A model generated the notes under the pieces. That model saw only the letters and a list, made by a program, of their open reading frames with translations, did not search any database and had not been told where the DNA came from. From assembly GCF_000305775.1 (NCBI RefSeq), contig NC_018866.1:2995001-3059000 (forward strand): a stretch of DNA of 64,000 nucleotides, in the 5' to 3' direction. Source of the stretch: Dehalobacter sp. DCA. GTDB taxonomy: Bacteria; Bacillota; Desulfitobacteriia; Desulfitobacteriales; Syntrophobotulaceae. This document shows, piece after piece, positions 8,490 to 15,504 of the stretch (its first letter is position 1; every line of letters starts with the position of its first letter). A program made the translations under genes and the position numbers.

Positions 8490-8876
8490 TTACTTTGCCG
8501 GGGTCATATCGTCATAGACGTTCTTTAATATTTCTGTGATTTCAGCAAGGCTTAAATTCAGAAGCCTGCTTTCCTTGACAACGTCTTTCAACATTTCTTC
8601 AATCTGTTTTCGTTTATTTTCGATCCTTGCCTCACAGTTTTGCAGAGCAACAAAAGACCCTTTTCCCGGAACAGAGTAAATAAACTTCTCCCGTTCCAAT
8701 TCCTCATAGGCTCTTTTGGTTGTAATGACACTGATACGCAAATCCTTCCCAAGCTGCCTGATCGAAGGAAGCATTTCCCCCTCGATCAGATCTCCCGCCA
8801 GGATCAATGTTTTGATCTGATTGATGATTTGCTGATAAATCGGTTCTCCGCTCATGTGTGAAATAATGATATTCAT
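8490..8876 (-). CDS. GntR-family transcriptional regulator, YtrA subfamily
   Basis: Small GntR regulator of 128 residues. The N-terminal winged helix (about 10-78, MSGEPIYQQIINQIKTLIL, then LPSIRQLGKDLRISVITTKRAYEELERE and the GKGSFV wing) is followed by a short helical dimerisation tail of about 45 residues, typical of YtrA-like members. These usually control an adjacent ABC transporter operon of ATPase plus ABC-2 permease. Here the downstream partner is only the chimeric remnant at 5970-6353, separated by the IS110 element. Its promoter lies inside a long palindrome, which suggests autoregulation. Confidence 0.9.
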   Translation of the reverse strand: MNIIISHMSGEPIYQQIINQIKTLILAGDLIEGEMLPSIRQLGKDLRISVITTKRAYEELEREKFIYSVPGKGSFVALQNCEARIENKRKQIEEMLKDVVKESRLLNLSLAEITEILKNVYDDMTPAK

Positions 8877-8909
8877 GCATCATCCTCGTTTATTTAAAGC
8901 TAAACCCGG

Positions 8910-8965
8910 ACAAGAGAGAGCATACTGTGTATATATAATATATACAGTATGCTCTCTCTTGTCAA
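8910..8965 (-). promoter_or_regulatory. GntR promoter embedded in a ~52-bp palindromic operator
   Basis: The minus strand has a -35 box TTGACA (8965-8960), a 17-base spacer and a -10 box TATATT (8942-8937). The spacer and -10 lie inside a near-perfect inverted repeat with arms at about 8910-8935 and 8939-8962. Its core reads CATACTGT...ACAGTATG, flanked by AGAGAG/CTCTCT. YtrA-type regulators bind palindromes of this sort over their own promoter, so autorepression is the likely role. Confidence 0.8.
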
Positions 8966-9061
8966 CGATTCTTTATTGTCCGTTTCTTTCATAAAATTCA
9001 ATAACCGTTTCAAAAGGCACTAATAAAAAGATATGTAAGACTATGTCGGAAAGGAGTAGCT

Positions 9062-9613
9062 ATGCAGATAAAAACATTATTAAGGACCGCATGTGCCGTG
9101 GTTGTTGCCTTGCTAATCCAATATCTATATCTGGAAGGACCGGCAATTGCATCCTTCCAAAACGACCGGACGTATGAATATCAGGTGGATAATTATGCAG
9201 TCAAAGCACAATTTCCAGCTACAACTGAAGTGCATTTGACTCCCGACAAAGGAGAGGAAATGCGTCTGAACATCTATTTTACGGACAGTAAACTCAGCTT
9301 CAGGGGATATCTCCAGATCTGGCGGGCAGCCGACCTTGAGCATTTCCTTCAAGACAGCAAAGCCAGAAGTACTTATAACTTTATAAGTTATGTTCTAAAA
9401 CGTACGTCCTTAAATCATTGGAACGGATTTGAAGAAAGCTGGTCAGCTGATTTTGGCGAAAATGTTATAAGCTCGCAGGAATACTGGCTGGAATTGAATG
9501 ACAACAACGAAGTTGTCAGAATCTCCTTTTTTACGGATCAAGCTTTTTTCCCGGACAGCACGAGCAACGCCATTCGTTCGATCCTAGATTCTATATCTGT
9601 CAAAAATCACTGA
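9062..9613 (+). CDS. Hypothetical exported protein
   Basis: A protein of 183 residues that I do not recognise. An N-terminal signal sequence or membrane anchor (about 5-24, LLRTACAVVVALLIQYLYL) precedes a soluble domain of about 150 residues with alternating beta-type segments (YAVKAQFP, MRLNIYF, YLQIWRAADLEHFLQ, EYWLELNDNNEVVRISFF). No lipobox, repeat or metal motif is apparent. AAAGGAG stands six bases before the ATG. It lies between the GntR gene and a convergent phosphoesterase gene, so it is probably monocistronic. Confidence 0.75.
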   Translation: MQIKTLLRTACAVVVALLIQYLYLEGPAIASFQNDRTYEYQVDNYAVKAQFPATTEVHLTPDKGEEMRLNIYFTDSKLSFRGYLQIWRAADLEHFLQDSKARSTYNFISYVLKRTSLNHWNGFEESWSADFGENVISSQEYWLELNDNNEVVRISFFTDQAFFPDSTSNAIRSILDSISVKNH

Positions 9614-9652
9614 TTTGTTTACTGCTCATCTTGTTAACTCACTCGTACCGCG

Positions 9653-10489
9653 TCAACTCACTAGTTTCACCAGCACAATTTCTGGTCTGCTGCAAAACCT
9701 GAACGGGAAATGGGTACTTTCCCCTAAGCCGCAATTGATGATCATACTTGTGTTTTTATACTGAAACTCTCCATAATCATACTTTGGAAACAACGCTTGT
9801 CCCGGAACATAAATAGCCCCGAGCAGCGGCAGCCTAATTTGTCCACCATGCGTATGCCCGACAAGCACCAATTCTATGTCATCCCCGGCTGCTTTCGTTA
9901 AAATATCGGGAGCATGAGCCAGCAGTATTTTCGGGGCCTGATCGAATATCCGGCCTGTGGCCTTACGCAAGTCATCCCTGTACGTATACGGATCATTGAC
10001 CCCGACGATCCAGATATGGGAATTCCCGATGCTGTACGTATACGCCTCGTTTTGAAGAACATGCACTCCCTCATTAATCAGAGGCTCCCGGATATGAAAC
10101 TGATAACGCCATTCGTGATTGCCCGACACAAAGAAAATCGGTTTAGGACGAAGCCCTTGAATCAATTCCCGGCCGGCGGTGAAATCAGCATTATCTTTAT
10201 CAATGAAATCACCGGTAAGTGCGACCATATCAAAGCTGAATTGATGGACCAAATCAAGCAGGGTCTTTTGCTCCCGGCCATATCTTTTGCTATGCAAATC
10301 CGTCAGATGCAGAATCGTGAATCCCTCAAATTCTTTGGGTAAGTTGGCAATCGAAACGCGGTACTTGGTTACAGCAACTGAATGCCGCTCGTAATATAGA
10401 AAAAAGGTGGTTCCGATTATCCCCATTCCACCTGCAATGAACTGACGGCGAGTCAAATGATATTTATGCAGAAGATGACCTCCCTCCAC
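9653..10489 (-). CDS. Metallophosphoesterase, YkuE-like, with N-terminal export/anchor segment
   Basis: Calcineurin-like phosphoesterase of about 278 residues. Metal-binding motifs appear in order: LHLTDLHSKRYG (DxH), LTGDFIDKDN (GDxxD), VSGNHEWR (GNHE) and VLVGHTHGGQIRLP (GHTH). A TRRQFIAGG segment followed by a hydrophobic stretch (about 14-33) looks like a Tat-type signal or anchor, as in YkuE, so it probably acts outside the membrane on a lipid or wall phosphate ester. The start is uncertain. GTG 10489 has an AGAGGA some nine bases upstream; a strong GGGAGGT inside the frame would instead serve a CTG at 10471. Confidence 0.85.
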   Translation of the reverse strand: MEGGHLLHKYHLTRRQFIAGGMGIIGTTFFLYYERHSVAVTKYRVSIANLPKEFEGFTILHLTDLHSKRYGREQKTLLDLVHQFSFDMVALTGDFIDKDNADFTAGRELIQGLRPKPIFFVSGNHEWRYQFHIREPLINEGVHVLQNEAYTYSIGNSHIWIVGVNDPYTYRDDLRKATGRIFDQAPKILLAHAPDILTKAAGDDIELVLVGHTHGGQIRLPLLGAIYVPGQALFPKYDYGEFQYKNTSMIINCGLGESTHFPFRFCSRPEIVLVKLVS

Positions 10490-10530
10490 CCCGGCCGTTC
10501 CTCTATCTTTTAGGGAATGACTAGATTCAG

Positions 10531-10539
10531 TGATATAAT
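10531..10539 (+). promoter_or_regulatory. Extended -10 promoter of hflX
   Basis: TGATATAAT, a TGn element joined to a perfect TATAAT, lies about 60 bases upstream of the hflX start. There is no consensus -35 at 17-bp distance. Confidence 0.5.
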
Positions 10540-10599
10540 ACTGTTATTATACATGCTCAATGTCTTCTTTCCTAATCTTACCACAGGGAGGAATTGCCT

Positions 10600-12405
10600 T
10601 TGCTACAGGTTAACGGTGAAATAGAAAGTATAAAAAACAGTATTCTTGAAAAATTAAACAGTTTCTATACTTACCAAATCCCTAGAGACCATTTGTGGAC
10701 ACAGGAACTCATTGAACAACTTGCCGAAATCTCTTCGCAGGTGAACAAGGAAATTGCCGTGTATGCCGACCGCAAAGGCCGGATCACCGATGTCAGCATA
10801 GGAAATCACAGTACCGTGAAGCTGGCTGAAGTGGAGCAGAAACGCAGCCTGCAGCGCCTTTCGGGCACCCGCTGTATTCATACCCATCCCAAGAGCAGCG
10901 GTTTATTGTCTTCCATGGACATCAGTTCTCTGAAGCAGTTGAATCTCGATGCAATGATCGCCATCGGGATCCGGAATAACCGGGCTGAGGACCTTTATGT
11001 CGGCATTCTGTCACCCACGACCATTGAGGAGGTCAATATTTTCGGACCCCTTTCGGCTGATATAGATGACTTTGCGTTGCTCTTTCAAAATATCGAAGAT
11101 GCCGACAATATACTCAGGAAATTGCCTGCAGAAAAAGCCAAAACAAGTGAACGTGCCATACTGGTTGGACTGCAGACACGGTACAGCAGAGACCTGTACG
11201 GAATCAGTGAAGCAGAAGTCTCGTTTGCCGAGCTTGAAGAGCTGGCCAAAACAGCCGGGGCCTTGATTGTTGGCCATTTAATGCAAAAAAAAGAAGCCCG
11301 CGATTCCTCAACGATCATCGGCCCGGGCAAGCTCGAAGAACTTCAGCAAATGATTCAGACACGCCAGGCTGATCTGGTTATCTTCGACGAAGAATTAAAC
11401 GGCACCCAGCAGCGCATCCTCGAAGAAAAGCTGGGGTTGAAAGTTCTGTCCCGTACAGGCCTGATTCTGGATATATTCGCCCAGCATGCCCGTTCCAGGG
11501 AAGGAATCCTGCAAGTAGAGCTAGCCCAGCTCGAATATAGACTCCCCCGCCTGACAGGAACCGGTGTGGCGCTTTCCCGTCTTGGAGGCGGCATCGGAAC
11601 AAGGGGACCGGGTGAAACAAAACTGGAAACCGACCGTCGTCATATCCGCTCCCGGATCGCTCATCTGAGAGAACGCCTTGACGATATCCGTAGACAACGC
11701 GGTGTTCTCCGCGGAAACCGCCAAAAAAACAATATCCCGGTTCTGTCCATTGTCGGTTATACCAATGCCGGGAAATCTACCCTTTTAAATGCGTTGTGCG
11801 GCTCGGATGTCTTGGCCGAGGACAAACTGTTTGCTACGCTTGATCCGACAACCCGCAAGCTTCCCTTAAATAACGGCAGTACGGTCCTGCTTTCCGATAC
11901 GGTAGGCTTTATTCGAAGACTTCCGCCTAATTTGCTCGATGCCTTTAAATCAACCCTGGAGGAAGTCGTATTATCCGACCAGATTTTGATTGTGGCTGAT
12001 GCTGCTGATCCTCAGGTCGAAGACCACATCTGGATTGTCGATGAAATCCTGGCAGAACTTGGTGCAGGCAGTAAACCGACCCTGATTGTCCTCAATAAAG
12101 TTGACCGTTTGCATCCGGACAACCGGATCAGCTTGTGGCGCGAAACTCGGCCTGTTGTAGAAATTTCTGCTTTGCAGAGGAGCGGGTTGGAAGAACTGAA
12201 GCAGGCCATCGAGAAAGAACTGTTCAGTGACCACATTCGGGTTAGTCTGGAAATTCCTGTTTCCGACGGAGCCGCATTGGCCTGGCTATATGCGAATACG
12301 AAAGTTCTTGAAGTCGTCTATGACGAACAAGTTACCCACGTCGAAGCGGAACTCGCCGCTTCCTTACTGAGCACTGTGGAGAGGTATAGAGTCTCTGCTC
12401 CATGA
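10600..12405 (+). CDS. hflX: GTPase HflX with an N-terminal JAMM-like extension
   Basis: HflX is a ribosome-associated GTPase that splits stalled or heat-damaged ribosomes. This copy has about 601 residues against roughly 420 in typical forms. The conventional part starts near 185 (RAILVGLQT) and carries the glycine-rich HflX domain (IIGPGKLEEL, GGGIGTRGPGETKLETDRR) and a G domain with GYTNAGKSTLLN, a DTVGFI switch II and NKVD. The first ~175 residues are extra and contain H-x-H-x7-S-x2-D (HTHPKSSGLLSSMD, H94/H96/S104/D107) with an upstream Glu (KEIAVYADRKGRI, E51). That is the JAMM/MPN+ zinc-site pattern. Start: TTG 10600, eight bases behind AGGGAGG, preferred over TTG 10594. Confidence 0.9.
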   Translation: MLQVNGEIESIKNSILEKLNSFYTYQIPRDHLWTQELIEQLAEISSQVNKEIAVYADRKGRITDVSIGNHSTVKLAEVEQKRSLQRLSGTRCIHTHPKSSGLLSSMDISSLKQLNLDAMIAIGIRNNRAEDLYVGILSPTTIEEVNIFGPLSADIDDFALLFQNIEDADNILRKLPAEKAKTSERAILVGLQTRYSRDLYGISEAEVSFAELEELAKTAGALIVGHLMQKKEARDSSTIIGPGKLEELQQMIQTRQADLVIFDEELNGTQQRILEEKLGLKVLSRTGLILDIFAQHARSREGILQVELAQLEYRLPRLTGTGVALSRLGGGIGTRGPGETKLETDRRHIRSRIAHLRERLDDIRRQRGVLRGNRQKNNIPVLSIVGYTNAGKSTLLNALCGSDVLAEDKLFATLDPTTRKLPLNNGSTVLLSDTVGFIRRLPPNLLDAFKSTLEEVVLSDQILIVADAADPQVEDHIWIVDEILAELGAGSKPTLIVLNKVDRLHPDNRISLWRETRPVVEISALQRSGLEELKQAIEKELFSDHIRVSLEIPVSDGAALAWLYANTKVLEVVYDEQVTHVEAELAASLLSTVERYRVSAP

Positions 12406-12458
12406 TAGCACTGTTCATGCCTCTGAACCGGTAGCACTGCCTTTCGCTTTTCGTTATA

Positions 12459-13400
12459 TTACAGTTGACTTACGGCTACTTCAATTAACAAACCAATGGT
12501 AAGCAGAATCCCAAAAAGTGTATTGGTCTGAGCCACACTTTTCATTCCCGGCATCATTTCAGCCGGGAATTTTTTATTGCGGAATCCGTTCAAGGCCTGA
12601 AGAGCATTCGGAATACTCAGCAGGACCAATAGTGCCCAGACAGGCAGAACGCCTGCCAGGGTAAGTACAACTACCCAAAGATTGGCCACCAGGAACATTC
12701 CCGCCATGAATTGTACAGCCCTGCGGTGTCCCAACAGAATGGCGAGTGTATGACGCCCGTTCAGCTGATCCCCTTGCCGGTCACGTATGTTGTTGGACAT
12801 CATGATTGCTCCGATTAGAATCAGATTCGGAACAGAAATTAAAAAGACGTCCCAGTTAATGCTGCCGGTCTGAACAAAATAGGCAATCAAAATAATTCCT
12901 GATCCCATAAAGAGCCCGGCCAGCAATTCTCCAAAAGGGGTGTAGGCAATCGGGTAAGGCCCACCTGTGTACAAATAACCGACAGCCATACAGCCCAGGC
13001 CAATCAGGGCCAGCCACCAACTGCTGCTACTGCAGATGTAAATACCCAGCAGTGATGCAATCAGCAAACAAACCAAAGCCAGATTTAGAACTGTCCCTGC
13101 TTTTATTCCGTCCCTGGTGATTGCACCGGCGATGCCAACGGATTCCGCTGTATCCAGTCCCCGGATAAAATCGTAATACTCATTAAACATATTCGTGGCT
13201 GCCTGGATTAAGATTGAAGCAATCAGCATTGCCGCTACCAGTCCCCAGTTTAAGCCGTCTCTAATCTGCCAAGCCAGTACCGAACCAATCAGAACCGGTA
13301 TGAATGAGGCCGTAAGGGTGTGCGGACGAAACAGCCGCCATAAAACCTCCCTGCGGTTTGATTGCATCTTGGCCCCCGAAGAGGATGATTTCGTTTCCAT
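12459..13400 (-). CDS. menA: UbiA-family prenyltransferase, MenA-like
   Basis: Integral membrane prenyltransferase of 313 residues with eight or nine hydrophobic segments. The first Asp-rich motif is NMFNEYYDFIRGLDTAES (about 91-108) and the second is NNIRDRQGDQLNGRHT (about 203-218), as in 1,4-dihydroxy-2-naphthoate polyprenyltransferase. That enzyme attaches the polyprenyl tail in menaquinone synthesis. AAAGGAG lies about eight bases before the ATG. No other men gene is adjacent, so the substrate is assigned from family resemblance only. Confidence 0.82.
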   Translation of the reverse strand: METKSSSSGAKMQSNRREVLWRLFRPHTLTASFIPVLIGSVLAWQIRDGLNWGLVAAMLIASILIQAATNMFNEYYDFIRGLDTAESVGIAGAITRDGIKAGTVLNLALVCLLIASLLGIYICSSSSWWLALIGLGCMAVGYLYTGGPYPIAYTPFGELLAGLFMGSGIILIAYFVQTGSINWDVFLISVPNLILIGAIMMSNNIRDRQGDQLNGRHTLAILLGHRRAVQFMAGMFLVANLWVVVLTLAGVLPVWALLVLLSIPNALQALNGFRNKKFPAEMMPGMKSVAQTNTLFGILLTIGLLIEVAVSQL

Positions 13401-13466
13401 TATGATTGCTCCTTTGATTTAGTCGATGATTATTCATTTCCTCATCATTCATTCGAAGTTCGTGTT

Positions 13467-14096
13467 TTATCTTGTGCTGGTCAGAAGCTTAAAGCCGAGT
13501 GCTCCAAAGATGGTCGCCGAGACAATGTTCATAACCATGGAAAACCTGGGCTTCTTTAAAATCCAATTCCCTAGAGATCCGGCCGAGTAACCGATAAGCC
13601 CAAAAATCAGCGCAACAAGCCCCATAAAGATAAGCCCTAAGAATATCATCTGCAAAGGAACGCTGCCAAATTCAGAATTGACAAACTGAGGCAGGAATGC
13701 CAGGAAAAAAAGGGCAACTTTCGGATTGAAAGCATTCATATAGAAACCTCGCAGCAACAGGCCGCGGTGACCGGACCCTTGTTGGTCAACACCGGAAGTC
13801 AGCGGGTCATTCCGATGTTTGATCGCTTTATATGCCAAATAAAAAAGATAAAGCGCCCCGCAGGTTTTAAACAGAACAAAGGCGACTTCTGACGTCTTGA
13901 ATATGACAGATAGCCCCAGCGCCGCGGCCAACGTATGAACCGAATTACCCAGCGTCAGCCCGATTGAAGTAAAAATGCCTGCCTTCTTTCCCTTGGCTAT
14001 ACCCTGGGTTATCAAAAATACAATGTCCGGACCGGGTGCCAGGATCAGTACAATGGACGAGGTAATAAACAGCAGGACCGCAGATAATGAAAACAC
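13467..14096 (-). CDS. LysE/RhtB-family amino-acid exporter
   Basis: Six-helix membrane transporter of 209 residues. The N-terminus carries the family signature ILAPGPDIVFLITQGIAKGKKAG (about 18-40), followed by the NAFNPKVALFFLAFLPQF motif in mid-protein. Relatives export lysine, homoserine, threonine or similar amino acids; the substrate here is unknown. GTG 14096 begins two bases after the larC stop codon, with GAGGAAG upstream inside larC, so the two genes are translationally linked. Confidence 0.88.
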   Translation of the reverse strand: MFSLSAVLLFITSSIVLILAPGPDIVFLITQGIAKGKKAGIFTSIGLTLGNSVHTLAAALGLSVIFKTSEVAFVLFKTCGALYLFYLAYKAIKHRNDPLTSGVDQQGSGHRGLLLRGFYMNAFNPKVALFFLAFLPQFVNSEFGSVPLQMIFLGLIFMGLVALIFGLIGYSAGSLGNWILKKPRFSMVMNIVSATIFGALGFKLLTSTR

Positions 14097-14098
14097 GT

Positions 14099-15334
14099 TC
14101 AGTTCTTCCTCTCTTGATCTAAAGCTCTGGATCGATTGCCTTTGGGCAGCAGCCTGTAAACCTCAGCATAGATTTCGCTTAAGGGAAGGTCATGCTCCCT
14201 GGCAAGTCTTTTACAGTCTTCATATTCAGGTTTCGATTTGATTCTTTCCGCATCCAAATAAGAACATTTTACGTTGACCGGACCGTGCCGGGTCTGCACC
14301 AGCATATTCTCCCGGCGGAGCATCGTTTTTTCAACTGGATAACTGCGCAAGCCAATCGCCGATGTTTCCCGCAAAATAACTTCCCCGACAGCTGAAATCC
14401 CTTCCTTGTTGACTAAAGCGCTTAATTTTGACCCCGGTCGCCCCTTCTTCATGATCACCGGCGTTTTAAAGACGTCCAGGGCTCCGGCAGCAACCATCTT
14501 TTCTTCAATATATTCATAGAACTCCGGATTCATATCATCAATATTCGTTTCCAGCATCCACTGTCTTTCCTGCTGTCTGAATCCGGGAGCAGTCTTTTCC
14601 GCTCTCTCCCCAAGATACACCCGTAGAATATTGGGTATTTCCAAATCCCGCCGGCCAATCCCATAACCGGTCCGCTGAATGATTATATCCGCATTGTCCG
14701 TATATTCTTGAACATTCGCAGCCAGAATAGCCGCTCCTGTAGGCGTCGTCGTCTCAAAAGGCACGATTCCGGTCTTTACCGGGACACCCTGGAGCAGCTC
14801 TGTTACGGCTGGTGCCGGAACTGGAAGCAGGCCGTGCTCACAGCGCACAAATCCACCACCAAGTTCCACACTGGAAGCGACGATCCTGTCAGCTTGCAAG
14901 TATTCCAGGCAAACAGCCGACCCGACAATATCAAGAATCGCATCCACAGCCCCGACCTCATGAAAATGGACTTGCTCGGCCTTTATTCCATGAACCCTTG
15001 CTTCCGCATCCGCCAGAATGGCAAATGTCCGGATGCTTCTGTCTTTCACAGCTGCTGAAAAATCACTTTCCCTGATCATTTTAGTGATATCAGCCAACGT
15101 TCTCGCCTGCTGGCCGGAATGGTGGCTCACGGAGTCTTCAACCGTTATCTCTACGCGTGTGCCTTCAATTCCATGTTTGCTTTCAGAACGGATGTTCATT
15201 GTATATTGCTCATTGATTTGAAGTTTAGCCAGCTCAGCGAGCAGATGATCCTCTGGGACGCCAAGATCGAGCATCGCTCCGAGATTCATATCTCCACTTA
15301 TGCCGCTGAAACAGTCATAATAGATTACTTTCAT
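14099..15334 (-). CDS. larC: Nickel-pincer cofactor biosynthesis protein LarC (DUF111 family)
   Basis: 411 residues from ATG 15334, which follows GAGGTGG; the frame is open upstream to 15412 but that part is not conserved. The N-terminus MKVIYYDCFSGISGDMNLGAML is the hallmark of the family, followed by VHFHEVGAVDAILDIVGS and FETTTPTGAAILAA. LarC inserts nickel into the pyridinium dithiocarboxylate mononucleotide made by LarB and LarE, forming the lactate racemase cofactor. No larA, larB or larE lies next to it, so partners must be elsewhere or the protein has another role. It overlaps operonically with the LysE-type gene. Confidence 0.88.
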   Translation of the reverse strand: MKVIYYDCFSGISGDMNLGAMLDLGVPEDHLLAELAKLQINEQYTMNIRSESKHGIEGTRVEITVEDSVSHHSGQQARTLADITKMIRESDFSAAVKDRSIRTFAILADAEARVHGIKAEQVHFHEVGAVDAILDIVGSAVCLEYLQADRIVASSVELGGGFVRCEHGLLPVPAPAVTELLQGVPVKTGIVPFETTTPTGAAILAANVQEYTDNADIIIQRTGYGIGRRDLEIPNILRVYLGERAEKTAPGFRQQERQWMLETNIDDMNPEFYEYIEEKMVAAGALDVFKTPVIMKKGRPGSKLSALVNKEGISAVGEVILRETSAIGLRSYPVEKTMLRRENMLVQTRHGPVNVKCSYLDAERIKSKPEYEDCKRLAREHDLPLSEIYAEVYRLLPKGNRSRALDQERKN

Positions 15335-15504
15335 CAGCCACCTCTTTTTACAGTTGCCACTACATTCGTTCCCAAAAAATCCCGCGCCGGCAATAACCGT
15401 TGCTCTGTCCATAACCAGCTGGGCGTTGCGTAAGATCCTAAATACTCAATTCAACATTCATTTGAATAATCCTTGTGATTTCTCGCAGAATTGTGCCGCC
15501 AGAA

